A DNA stretch of 64,000 bases from Thalassobius sp049116315 (GTDB taxonomy: Bacteria; Pseudomonadota; Alphaproteobacteria; Rhodobacterales; Rhodobacteraceae), in the NCBI GenBank assembly GCA_049116315.1, contig JAGDZD010000009.1:1-64000 (forward strand), in the 5' to 3' direction. A program made the position numbers and the translations under genes. The number at the start of each line of letters is the position of its first letter. The first letter of the stretch is position 1. Below are positions 26,960 to 35,217 of this stretch, in pieces. The notes beneath the pieces were generated by a model. The model had not been told where the DNA came from. It ran no database searches and worked only from the letters and a program-made list of their open reading frames with translations.

Positions 26960-27873
26960 TCCCCAAAGGTTGGCGCAAAATCGGCACAAATCTCGATCGG
27001 CCCGAAAGTGTACAAGTGGGGCCAGACGGCACGCTTTACACCTCTCACCGTGGCCACGGGGTATGCCAAATTGATCCCGACGGGACCCAAACACTTTTGG
27101 CGCCGATGGTTGAATATGGCGGGACTGCGTTGTTGCCCAATGGGATTGCCCGCCTTGAGGATGGTGGTTTTTTGATCGCCAATATTTCCGATGCGGGCGG
27201 CATTCATCACCTAAAAGACGGGCAGATACGCCCCTATTTGACCGCGCTTGACGGCGCGCCGATGCCGCCTGTGAACTTTGTCACCACTGATGATACCGGG
27301 CGGGTGTGGTTTTCCGTGTCCTCCCGGATGCGCCCGCGCCACCTCGCCTATCGCCGGACGGTCAAAGGTGGCTTTGTTGGCCTGATCGAAAAGGGTCAAG
27401 CGCAGATCGTGGTGGATGGGCTGCATTACACCAACGAAGTGCGCCCGGATTTGGCCAACGGTTGGCTTTATGTCTCTGAAACCTTTAGCCAAAAGATCAG
27501 CCGCTTTGCAATTTCCCCGGACTTGAAAGTAGGCCCCAAAGAGACCTTTGCGCAGTTCCCAAAAGGGGCCTTTGTTGATGGAATTGCCTTGGATGGGCGG
27601 GGCGGTCTTTACGTTGCTTGCATCGTCTCGAACGAGGTGTTCCACGTTTCAGCCACGGGTCAGCAGACCCTCATCGCCTCTGATCGCAATGACGCTTGGG
27701 TTGACGAAGTTGAAGCAGCGCTGGACGCTGGCACGATGAACCGATCCCATTTTGATCGCACCCCGGGTGGGGTGCTGCGCAATGTGTCCAGTGTTGCGCT
27801 GCGCGGACAGGACACCCAAGAGCTGGTTTGCGGCGCGCTATTGGCTGATTATCTGGTGGTAATACCGCTTTGA
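26956..27873 (+). CDS. SMP-30/gluconolactonase/LRE-family lactonase
   Basis: 305 aa, starting at the ATG that overlaps the previous stop (ATGA). It is a beta-propeller of the SMP-30 family: RPESVQVGPDGTLYTSHRGHGVCQIDPDG, LLPNGIARLEDGGFLIANI and VDGIALDGRGGLYVACI. These enzymes hydrolyse sugar-acid or related lactones using a divalent metal (Glu, Asn and Asp ligands). The gene is the strongest hint that the island handles a lactone-forming acid. Confidence 0.85.
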   Translation: MIPKGWRKIGTNLDRPESVQVGPDGTLYTSHRGHGVCQIDPDGTQTLLAPMVEYGGTALLPNGIARLEDGGFLIANISDAGGIHHLKDGQIRPYLTALDGAPMPPVNFVTTDDTGRVWFSVSSRMRPRHLAYRRTVKGGFVGLIEKGQAQIVVDGLHYTNEVRPDLANGWLYVSETFSQKISRFAISPDLKVGPKETFAQFPKGAFVDGIALDGRGGLYVACIVSNEVFHVSATGQQTLIASDRNDAWVDEVEAALDAGTMNRSHFDRTPGGVLRNVSSVALRGQDTQELVCGALLADYLVVIPL

Positions 27874-27945
27874 GCACAGGGGCAGAAGGGCAGAGGGCGC
27901 ATCGGCCGGACATGTGCCCGCCTGCCAAGCCGTTCTCTTGCGAAA

Positions 27946-28365
27946 CTAAACGCTGTCACGCCCCGGTTCGGTCGGATCACTGGAAAACACCGCAATCTTA
28001 TTGCCCTGAGGATCGCGCAGATAGCACACGTAAAAATGGGGCCCATAAGAGGCACGAAACCCGGGTGCGCCGTCGTCGGTTCCGCCCGCCCGCAAAGCCG
28101 CGGCATGCAGATCCCGGACTTGGCGTTGACAGCTGGCCTCAAACGCCACCATCGCCCCGTTGCCCGCAGTGGCTGGCGCGCCGTTAAACGTTGGTTTGAC
28201 ATAGAAATCCGGTAAAACCGGCGATTGCCCCGGTGCAACGGGCAAAACATAGCTCAGACCTTCTGGCCCTTCCTTAAGCCCATAGCCCAAAGCAGGCAGA
28301 ACAGCTGAATAAAACCGCTTTGCCTGCGTAATGTCATCCGCCCCTACAGTTACATAGGCAATCAT
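27946..28365 (-). CDS. VOC family (glyoxalase-like) protein
   Basis: A 139-aa single-domain VOC protein: YVTVGADDITQAKRFYSAVLPALGYGL at the N-terminus and YGPHFYVCYLRDPQGNKIAVF at the C-terminus. This is the common cytosolic glyoxalase/bleomycin-resistance-like class with no assignable substrate. It is monocistronic and convergent with the lactonase gene. Confidence 0.85.
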   Translation of the reverse strand: MIAYVTVGADDITQAKRFYSAVLPALGYGLKEGPEGLSYVLPVAPGQSPVLPDFYVKPTFNGAPATAGNGAMVAFEASCQRQVRDLHAAALRAGGTDDGAPGFRASYGPHFYVCYLRDPQGNKIAVFSSDPTEPGRDSV

Positions 28366-28668
28366 ATCAAACCCTCTCTTTGACCGTTTGGGTATGACAT
28401 CAAATCGGCCTCAAACCTACTGCGGAATGCCAATGCCCAGCACATGCCTCTGGTCATTTGGGGATCAGGCGTCATCTGGTCCGTCTTTGCCCCGCTTGTC
28501 ACAGCCCAAAGCCAATGGGTGCCGCAAAGTTGATTGCCCTTACCCACACGTTTCCCGTCAATCCAAACGCCGTTCCCTTTTCGGGAATTGAGCGCCGCGC
28601 ATGGGCTTCCTAGGTCTTTGACGACACGAAGCCCACCACAGGGCCCGACAACCATAAGGACCAGACCC
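28366..28668. other. Intergenic region, no gene seen
   Basis: About 300 bp lie between the divergent VOC and SRPBCC genes. I found no convincing open frame, RNA or repeat; it should hold both promoters. Confidence 0.4.
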
Positions 28669-29202
28669 ATGACAGGCAGCCCCCCAAAAAAATCCAAATT
28701 GGAAATGAGTATCGAAATCGGCGCCAGTGCCGATCACCTTTGGAACATCCTTGGCAATGGGTTTGGCGATGTCGCAGAGATCACGACGGTTCTGAACGCT
28801 TCGCACCTCGAAGGGCCATTGGGCACCGGTGGCACCCGCGTTTGCATCAACCCGCAAAACCAACGCATCGCCGAACAGCTGACCACGTTTGATCCTGACA
28901 CCCACACCTTGGCCTATGACGGGATTGATGGCTTTCCCTCTTGGGTGCGCACTGCCGGAAACCACTGGCAGATCAAAGAAACCGGGCCAAACAGCGCCCG
29001 TTTCACGATCAAACCCACCTTGACGGTTGCGTGGTGGATCTCGCCTGTTTTGCCGTTGATGTTGATGGGCGTGCGCCCGATTTTGCGCAAATTTATGAAC
29101 GAGGTGAAGTATTTTGCCGAACATGGCACCCCGCACCCCAAAGTGGTTCAGCGGCGCGCCAAATTGGCGGCCAAGGCCACGGCGCAGGCGCAACGCAGCT
29201 AA
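28669..29202 (+). CDS. SRPBCC (Bet v1-like) family protein
   Basis: 177 aa from the ATG at 28669 (AAGGA upstream). EMSIEIGASADHLWNILGNGFGDVAEI is the START/polyketide-cyclase-like N-terminal strand-helix, followed by EGPLGTGGTRVC and an antiparallel sheet. A hydrophobic segment (VAWWISPVLPLMLMGV) near the C-terminus suggests membrane contact, and the C-terminus is Lys/Arg/Ala-rich. Function unknown. Confidence 0.78.
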   Translation: MTGSPPKKSKLEMSIEIGASADHLWNILGNGFGDVAEITTVLNASHLEGPLGTGGTRVCINPQNQRIAEQLTTFDPDTHTLAYDGIDGFPSWVRTAGNHWQIKETGPNSARFTIKPTLTVAWWISPVLPLMLMGVRPILRKFMNEVKYFAEHGTPHPKVVQRRAKLAAKATAQAQRS

Positions 29203-29421
29203 TTCCTTTTGCGCCCCTAGGGGCAGGCGAAGGTCGCGAGCAGATTTGGCGGATCGCATCAGTTTGAACTGGTGCGATTTTGCGTTGGAACGGCCCCTTC
29301 CACGCGTCTCGGCATCCGTTGATCCGCAATCAGGTCACCACGGATGATCCATTTGTTGGATTGTTGGACAAATTTTTTGTGGCGCAGTAGGCTCTCCCAA
29401 ATCTGAGGGAGAACCGGATTC

Positions 29422-30882
29422 GTGAGCAATATGCCCGCCGCACTCACCCCCCATATCGACGCACTGCGCGATATCGTGGGTCCGACATATGTGATGACCG
29501 ACAGCACCGATGCTGCGCCGTATTTGCGTGACTGGACCGGGGATTATGTTGCGGACATTCCATGCGTGGTCTTTCCCGCCTCCACCGCCGAGGTCAGCGC
29601 TGTTATGCGCTATGCTTTTTCTCATGGCCAGACAATCCACCCGCAAGGAGGCAACAGCGGTCTGGTCAGCGGCAGCCAAGCCTCTGCCCCTGACACCGGC
29701 CTCATCTTGAACCTCAAACGGATGAGCAAAATCCGCGAGCTGTCCCCAGCCGATTACACCGCCACCGTCGAAGCAGGATGCATTGTGCAAACTCTGCAAG
29801 AGGCCGCCAAAGCAGACAACCGGTTGTTCCCCCTGTCGTTTGGCGCAGAAGGGTCGGCCCAGATTGGTGGGGCGCTTTCGACCAATGCCGGGGGCTTGAA
29901 TGTGCTGCGTTATGGCATGGCGCGGGATTTGGTTTTGGGACTTGAAGTTGTGCTGATGGATGGCACCATCCTCAATGCGCTTAGCCAATTGCGCAAAGAC
30001 AATCGCGGCCTTGACCTGAAACAAATGTTTTTGGGAACCGAAGGTGCCTTGGGCATCATTACGGCGGCTTCGCTGAAGCTTTTTCCGGCCACAACCTCCC
30101 GCGAAACTGCCTTTCTGGCGGTGGGGTCCGTGTCAGAGGCGGTGGCCCTGTTTGACTTGGCGCGCAGCTATTGTGCCGATCTGTTGACCGCGTTTGAGTT
30201 GATCCCCCGCCCTTGCCTTGAGATGGCCATCGCCCATCAATCGGGGCTGCGCGACCCGCTGGAGGCGCCCTCAGAATGGTACGTGCTGATGGATCTGACG
30301 TGTTCAGGCCCGTTGCAACTGCGCCCTTTGATCGAAGGGTTCTTAGAAGCCGCAATGACGAAAGAATTGGTCCATGATGGCGTGTTGGCGGAAAACCTGA
30401 CGCAGGTGCACGCCCTATGGGCGATCCGCGAAGCGATGGTCGAAGCGCAGGTGACCAAGGGGCGCCATTTGCGGACCGATATTTCGGTGCCCCTGTCCAA
30501 GATATCGGCCTTTATCGACGCGGCCCATCAGACCCTGTCTGAGCACGCCCCGGGATGGATTCCCTTGTCCTATGGGCATGTGGGCGACGGCAATATTCAC
30601 TTCAACGCCCTGCCCCCCAGCGCCATGGCCGAAGATGACCGCCGCCACCACATCAACGCTCTGCTGCCGCTGATTTACGATGTCGTCGATGGATTGAACG
30701 GCAGTATCAGCGCGGAACATGGGATTGGGCGCGCCCGCCTTGCCCCGCATCTTGCGCGCCAGCCAGAGGCCCAGCGTCAATTGACACAGCAAATCAAGGC
30801 CCTGCTTGACCCAACCGGGCAGATGAACCCGGGGTGCCTAATCCCTTTGGCCCCGAATTCAGACGACACACGCGATCGCTAA
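29422..30882 (+). CDS. FAD-linked oxidoreductase of the GlcD / D-2-hydroxyglutarate dehydrogenase family
   Basis: A 486-aa flavoprotein. PCVVFPASTAEVSAVMRYA and IHPQGGNSGLVSGS form the FAD-binding PCMH domain, with GAEGSAQIGGALSTNAGG binding the pyrophosphate. The C-terminal FAD-oxidase domain has LSYGHVGDGNIHFN and ISAEHGIGRARL, whose His residues coordinate metal in D-2-hydroxyacid dehydrogenases. Likely substrates are D-lactate, glycolate or D-2-hydroxyglutarate. The start is a GTG at 29422 with GGGAG upstream; an ATG 9 bp later is the alternative. Confidence 0.9.
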   Translation: MSNMPAALTPHIDALRDIVGPTYVMTDSTDAAPYLRDWTGDYVADIPCVVFPASTAEVSAVMRYAFSHGQTIHPQGGNSGLVSGSQASAPDTGLILNLKRMSKIRELSPADYTATVEAGCIVQTLQEAAKADNRLFPLSFGAEGSAQIGGALSTNAGGLNVLRYGMARDLVLGLEVVLMDGTILNALSQLRKDNRGLDLKQMFLGTEGALGIITAASLKLFPATTSRETAFLAVGSVSEAVALFDLARSYCADLLTAFELIPRPCLEMAIAHQSGLRDPLEAPSEWYVLMDLTCSGPLQLRPLIEGFLEAAMTKELVHDGVLAENLTQVHALWAIREAMVEAQVTKGRHLRTDISVPLSKISAFIDAAHQTLSEHAPGWIPLSYGHVGDGNIHFNALPPSAMAEDDRRHHINALLPLIYDVVDGLNGSISAEHGIGRARLAPHLARQPEAQRQLTQQIKALLDPTGQMNPGCLIPLAPNSDDTRDR

Positions 30883-30973
30883 GCCCTGCCCCCCACGGGC
30901 ACCTAAGCAGCACATAAACGGCCCTCATGCGGCCCTAAAACACATCCGCCAATCCCAATAGAGGAGCGCATAC

Positions 30974-32119
30974 ATGAGCTTTCTGACTGAACCCGAGCTG
31001 TCCGGCACATGGCTGGGCCGAATGTGGCATCCAGTTTTGGACGGCCCCATAGTGGTGACCCTGCGCGCAGACCGGGTGATCGACATCACCGCGAAGGCCG
31101 CGCCAACGGTGCGCGACATCTGTGAAATGGACGATCCCGCCGGATATGTTGCAACGGCAATTGGCACTGATCTGGGCACACTGGAAGATTTGGCAAACAG
31201 CCCCATCGGTGGCAAAGCTCCGTGGTTTCTGGCCCCCTGTGACCTGCAATCGATCAAAGCCTGTGGTGTGACCTTTGCCAGCTCGATGGTTGAACGGGTG
31301 ATCGAAGAGCGCGCCGCAGGTGATCCACAATTGGCCGAGCAGATCCGCGCCCGCGTGGGTCAGGTGATCGGGGACAGCCTGCGCAATATTCGCGCTGGGT
31401 CTCCAGAGGCCGCCAAGGTCAAAGAGGCGCTGATCGCAGAAGGTTTGTGGTCGCAATACCTAGAGGTTGGGATCGGTCCGGACGCCGAAGTATTTTCCAA
31501 GGCTCAAATTTTGTCGGCGGTGGGCCCAAATGCTTTGGTTGGCCTACACCCAAGCTCTCATTGGAACAATCCAGAGCCAGAGGTTGTTCTGGCCGTGGCC
31601 TCGACTGGACACATCATTGGGGCCTGTCTGGGCAATGACGTGAACCTGCGCGACATCGAAGGACGTTCAGCCCTGCTGTTAAGCAAAGCCAAAGACAACA
31701 ACGCCTCGGCCGCTATCGGCCCGATGATCCGTCTGTTTGACGATGAGTTCACGCTGGATGATGTACGCAACGCCGAATTGGACCTGACCGTCACCGGGCA
31801 AGATGGGTTCACGCTCAAGGGTCATTCTTCGATGGTTGAAATCAGCCGCGATCCCGAAGATTTGGTCAGCCAGACCGTCGGGCGACATCATCAATATCCA
31901 GATGGGATCATGCTGTATCTCGGCACGTTGTTTGCCCCAACGCATGACCGCGATGTCCCCGGAGAGGGCTTTACTCATAAGCTGGGTGATGTTGTGACGA
32001 TCCGCGCCAATGGATTGGGGCGACTGCAAAACACCGTTCAACTGTCCACCGAATGCCCCGAATGGACCTTTGGCCCCAGCCATCTGATGCGCAACTTGGC
32101 CAAACGCGCACTTTTGTAA
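30974..32119 (+). CDS. Fumarylacetoacetate hydrolase family protein
   Basis: A 381-aa protein whose C-terminal half is the FAH fold: NNPEPEVVLAV (metal Glu pair), GACLGNDVNLRDIEGRSALLLSKAKDNNASAAIGP and YLGTLFAPTHDRD. The KDNNAS-IGP signature and the ~180-residue N-terminal domain resemble sugar-acid pathway members (dehydratases or hydrolases of 2-keto-3-deoxy acids) more than true fumarylacetoacetase. AGAGGAG precedes the ATG. It lies 91 bp after the flavoprotein, possibly in the same unit. Confidence 0.85.
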   Translation: MSFLTEPELSGTWLGRMWHPVLDGPIVVTLRADRVIDITAKAAPTVRDICEMDDPAGYVATAIGTDLGTLEDLANSPIGGKAPWFLAPCDLQSIKACGVTFASSMVERVIEERAAGDPQLAEQIRARVGQVIGDSLRNIRAGSPEAAKVKEALIAEGLWSQYLEVGIGPDAEVFSKAQILSAVGPNALVGLHPSSHWNNPEPEVVLAVASTGHIIGACLGNDVNLRDIEGRSALLLSKAKDNNASAAIGPMIRLFDDEFTLDDVRNAELDLTVTGQDGFTLKGHSSMVEISRDPEDLVSQTVGRHHQYPDGIMLYLGTLFAPTHDRDVPGEGFTHKLGDVVTIRANGLGRLQNTVQLSTECPEWTFGPSHLMRNLAKRALL

Positions 32120-32129
32120 CCCCGCGACA

Positions 32130-32180
32130 GACAGCAGCGCGACCGACAAACGCTGGTCAGTAGCGCTGCTGTCTTTCTTA
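32130..32180. terminator. Terminator hairpin after the FAH-family gene
   Basis: GACAGCAGCGC (32130-32140) pairs perfectly with GCGCTGCTGTC (32163-32173) and is followed by TTTCTTA. It lies between convergent genes. Confidence 0.75.
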
Positions 32181-32301
32181 TTAGCCGTGATGCGGCAAAG
32201 GGATGTCGCGCGTGGCACGCTCGCACTGGCACTCGTGTGCCCAGCGGCTGCGCCACCTTGGCTCGACGACAAACCTGAGTGGTTGGGTGATGCTGTCGAG
32301 G

Positions 32302-32799
32302 TCAGCGCATCAACGCTGCCCAAACCAACCCAGTTGCGTAAATTCCAAAACCAAAGGACACATGCGCAATCAGGCTGCGTTGGCGTGCCACCCAAGGTGC
32401 GGGTGTTTTCGATGCCGCAACCCCAAACCCAAATGCCGGCTGCATCACACAGAAAGGCGCGCACAGGCTGAGCACGCCCACCAAAAGCGGGGGCCACACA
32501 GTCGGATCAGTAAGCCAATCTGCCCCGACAAACGCGAGCATCAGCGCAACAAAGACCACCCCAATGGCATAGTGAAACACCCAGCCCACAAGGCCCTCGG
32601 ACCGGCGCGGTGGGGCCTGCAAGATAGTCTGGTGAACCACTTGGCCATCAGGCAGCCCGATGATCCACCTGCCGACCAGCGCATAGTTTAAGCTGGGCAC
32701 CTTAAAGAAAACTCTTTGAAACCAAGCGATCCCATCCATGAAAGCCGTTGCACCAAGACCGGTAACAACGGCTGCAATCGCAACATCTGTGATGTCCAT
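32302..32799 (-). CDS. DUF2938 family integral membrane protein
   Basis: 165 aa from the ATG at 32799, which has AAGGACG upstream; the open frame extends further but only into the merR promoter. The protein has about four membrane helices and the pattern MDITDVAIAAVVTGLGATAFMDGIAWF...VGRWIIGLPDG...GWVFHYAIGVVFVALML. This matches DUF2938. Function unknown. It is divergent from a MerR regulator, its likely controller. Confidence 0.82.
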   Translation of the reverse strand: MDITDVAIAAVVTGLGATAFMDGIAWFQRVFFKVPSLNYALVGRWIIGLPDGQVVHQTILQAPPRRSEGLVGWVFHYAIGVVFVALMLAFVGADWLTDPTVWPPLLVGVLSLCAPFCVMQPAFGFGVAASKTPAPWVARQRSLIAHVSFGFGIYATGLVWAALMR

Positions 32800-32846
32800 A
32801 AAACGTCCTTTTCTTGCACTGACTGGCGACAGATCGTAACTTGCCA

Positions 32847-32864
32847 CTTCAAGTCGACTTGAGG
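32847..32864. promoter_or_regulatory. MerR-type operator (SoxR-box-like dyad)
   Basis: CTTCAAGTCGACTTGAGG is an 18-bp near-perfect palindrome with a 12-bp perfect core (CAAGTCGACTTG), directly upstream of the merR start and in the divergent promoter region. It matches the classical SoxR box (CCTCAAGTTAACTTGAGG) at 15 of 18 positions. Confidence 0.7.
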
Positions 32865-32870
32865 TCAAGC

Positions 32871-33284
32871 ATGAAAACCATCGATATTGCCGAACTTTCG
32901 CAACAGACCGGGCTGCCTGCTTCCACGCTGCGCTACTACGAAGAACAGTCCTTGATCCGCGCAGTTGGGCGCAAAGGCCTGCGTCGGCTGTTTGACAGCA
33001 GTGTGTTCGAGCGCCTTGCGCTGGTGGCATTGGGCCGCTCTGCGGGATTTTCACTGTCCGAAATTGCTGCGTTCCTACGCTCAGACCACACCTCTTCCAT
33101 TGACCGAGAGGTCCTGCGGGCAAAGGCCACCGAGATCGACCAGCAAATCAACAGGTTGCAGCAGGTCCGCGACGGCCTGCTCCACGTCACAAAATGTCCA
33201 GAACCAAGCCACTTGGAGTGTCCAAGGTTTCAAAGAATGATGCGCATAGCAGCCAAGAAACAAGCAAGGGCCGTCAAACGCTAA
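32871..33284 (+). CDS. MerR family transcriptional regulator
   Basis: 137 aa from the ATG at 32871 (GAGG upstream). It has the MerR winged helix (IAELSQQTGLPASTLRYYEEQSLIRAVGRKGLRRLFDSSVFERLALVALGR), a dimerisation helix (EVLRAKATEIDQQINRLQQVRDGL) and a short C-terminal segment with two Cys (KCPEPSHLECPRF). The four-Cys Fe-S cluster of SoxR is not present, so the effector is probably not a SoxR-type redox signal. It likely controls itself and the DUF2938 gene. Confidence 0.85.
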   Translation: MKTIDIAELSQQTGLPASTLRYYEEQSLIRAVGRKGLRRLFDSSVFERLALVALGRSAGFSLSEIAAFLRSDHTSSIDREVLRAKATEIDQQINRLQQVRDGLLHVTKCPEPSHLECPRFQRMMRIAAKKQARAVKR

Positions 33285-33420
33285 CCATTGATGGGTAAGG
33301 CCAATCCTGTCTCCCTCTGGCCCGCCCAAATGACAGGTATTGCGCCACCGGCATAACACGACGCATCTGACAGCCGATCCCATGCCGCAAGCCAATTCAG
33401 CACCGCCTGATCCAACAAGA

Positions 33421-33451
33421 AAAGCCACCGCTCTTTCGGAGCGATGGCTTT
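33421..33451 (-). terminator. Rho-independent terminator, probably the original terminator of nrdJ
   Basis: A 13-bp stem with one G-U pair and a 5-nt loop; on the minus strand it is followed by a T-rich tract. No adjacent minus-strand gene needs it now, but removing the transposon puts it about 40 bp downstream of the insertion site and roughly 60 bp past the nrdJ stop. Confidence 0.7.
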
Positions 33452-33467
33452 GCCTATCTGTCAGATG

Positions 33468-33472
33468 TGTTC
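33468..33472. repeat. Left target-site duplication TGTTC
   Basis: TGTTC directly abuts the 5'-TGT of the left transposon end and is identical to 47799-47803. Five base pairs is the duplication length of Tn7-family elements. Confidence 0.9.
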
Positions 33473-33592
33473 TGTTGGGCACACCATAACTTGGCCACTC
33501 TGTGAAATTAGACCCCTTATTTCATTGGGTGTCCACGAACATTCGGCGGCCAAAATGACCATTTACACATATCAAACGACCATCGAAAGTTT
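33473..33592. repeat. Left end with spaced TnsB-type binding sites
   Basis: The terminal repeat core CATAACTTGGCCACT (33485-33499) is followed by related motifs at about 33549-33562 (CAAAATGACCATTT) and 33571-33592. The last is a 22-bp site matching 47722-47743 (inverted) at 20 of 22 positions. The sites are spread over about 120 bp. Confidence 0.8.
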
Positions 33593-33593
33593 C

Positions 33594-33622
33594 AAAAAAA
33601 TGCCGCCCGAAGGCAGCATTTT
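33594..33622 (-). terminator. Terminator of the tns operon
   Basis: On the minus strand, an 11-bp stem with a TTCG loop is followed by seven T. It lies 36 bp past the tniQ stop, just inside the left end, and should stop operon transcripts leaving the element. Confidence 0.88.
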
Positions 33623-33657
33623 GAAAATTAGATGTAGCTAGGCGAGATTGATGGCAG

Positions 33658-35217
33658 TCAGCCCATCCAAAATCGAATCTCATTCGAGGCATTTTCGGGA
33701 GGATCCTTGATACATTTCATGACCTCGGTCGGCGAAACCATCACTGCCGCAAACCCGTGATGATCCTTTAACCGATACACATTCTTCAAATGCAGACCGA
33801 ACAGAAGCTCTAGGATTACCAGCAATGTAACTCTAGTTTTCTCGGCTGCCTTCGCCAAATGCACATGCCCCAACGGTATGACATCCACGACTTCAAATTG
33901 CCCTTCGATGAACTTCAGAACCTGATCGATTGAACGCCCGTCGATCGACTTCCCGACCTTACTCTTGAGCTCATCGTGATCCTGTATTCTGCGCAGCTGA
34001 CCCAATTCGATCAACGCAGCAATGAGTGGTCGCGATGCCGACAACATGTCCGGAACCCAGGTGACAGGTGTCGCATGCTTCGCTCGTTCAATGAGAGGTT
34101 TCGACTTAGCGTAATCGGCAACAACATTGGGCGCGCCTTTCAACGGCTCCGTTTCATCAATAACGCCAGCCAGCTCCAGAATATTCGTCAACGTCTTTGA
34201 ATGAAGGTGCTCTGCCTTCGCAATAGAGGCAATACAAGCAAAACGCGGTGTGGTGATCTGCTTGCCCAAAAGCATCTGCCCCGGCACCAATGGTACATTG
34301 TCGATGATGACGTCGCGCACGATGTCACGAATGGGACCTGGATCTTTTGACAGCTTACTGGCGAACAGCCAGCCATAGAGCATGCCGAATGCGTTCCTCG
34401 GACTCGGGTGCCCGTTCTTTTTGATCGCACTCAGAAGCTGTGTGCTGATGATTTCACGGATTGCAACTTCTCCCTCGCACACAACTGGCCAAGCTGTGCG
34501 GCCCGCTTCGTCCCACATGTCTTCGGTCATTTCAGCCGCCTTTTGTGCGGAACCATATGTCATCAGGCCACCAAGCATATGCGCCGCGCGGCAGGCTTGA
34601 TCAATACCCTGCCCGTCTAGCCACGCAGGCCCCGCCTGCCCCTCAAGACGTCCTTCGACGTACTCTTGCAACGGCGATGGAACCCGCGAAGGAAACGTCT
34701 GTGCCGAACTGCAATCTGCTGCCAAAGTGCTGTACATTGCTTGAACCTCATGGAGCATGTCGGTCCACTTGCCTAAGCGTGCATTGCTCAACGGGATTTT
34801 ATGCTTTCGGCAAGTCCGCACAGGTGCAAGCCGCCAGTGCAAACGATGCCGCATAGCTGCGTTTGGCCAAGCCTGCCCATCGCGATCTTCAGCGAGGCAA
34901 AGCGGGCAAAACCGCGTCACAACACCTGTGGTGAATTCAGCAGAAAACTCGCTCCCTCGGAGACGATAACAGCGCTCGCCGAGAGCCACAATCGTGTTCG
35001 CCAAGACAGGTTCTGGGTCCTGGTCGGTGATCCGGCACAATCGCTCAACAGCTTCAGGTTTGCCCGCTGCAAGATCTGCAGCAGGGATACTCAGGGTATT
35101 TAGAAACGGCAGAACGCGGCCTCCCGTATGGAAGGCCGCTAGCCGAGCTGCCCATGACATGGGCGTTTCATCATGCAGAAACGGAAGATCTGGGAATAAA
35201 GCTGCCATAGCGTTCAC
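33658..35217 (-). CDS. tniQ: TniQ/TnsD-like target-selection protein
   Basis: 519 aa, close to the 508 aa of Tn7 TnsD and longer than short TniQ proteins of CRISPR-linked elements. The N-terminal TniQ signature is present (LPFLHDETPMSWAARLAAFHTGGRVLPFL), then the zinc-binding pattern RFCPLCLAED...HRLHWRLAPVRTCRKHKIPL (Cys, Cys, His, Cys, His; ~107-146). Helical DNA-binding-like repeats fill the C-terminal half. In Tn7, TnsD binds the 3' coding end of glmS and recruits TnsC; here the neighbouring nrdJ 3' end would be the natural target. The GTG start overlaps the tnsC stop (GTGA); an ATG nine bp later is possible. Confidence 0.9.
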   Translation of the reverse strand: MNAMAALFPDLPFLHDETPMSWAARLAAFHTGGRVLPFLNTLSIPAADLAAGKPEAVERLCRITDQDPEPVLANTIVALGERCYRLRGSEFSAEFTTGVVTRFCPLCLAEDRDGQAWPNAAMRHRLHWRLAPVRTCRKHKIPLSNARLGKWTDMLHEVQAMYSTLAADCSSAQTFPSRVPSPLQEYVEGRLEGQAGPAWLDGQGIDQACRAAHMLGGLMTYGSAQKAAEMTEDMWDEAGRTAWPVVCEGEVAIREIISTQLLSAIKKNGHPSPRNAFGMLYGWLFASKLSKDPGPIRDIVRDVIIDNVPLVPGQMLLGKQITTPRFACIASIAKAEHLHSKTLTNILELAGVIDETEPLKGAPNVVADYAKSKPLIERAKHATPVTWVPDMLSASRPLIAALIELGQLRRIQDHDELKSKVGKSIDGRSIDQVLKFIEGQFEVVDVIPLGHVHLAKAAEKTRVTLLVILELLFGLHLKNVYRLKDHHGFAAVMVSPTEVMKCIKDPPENASNEIRFWMG

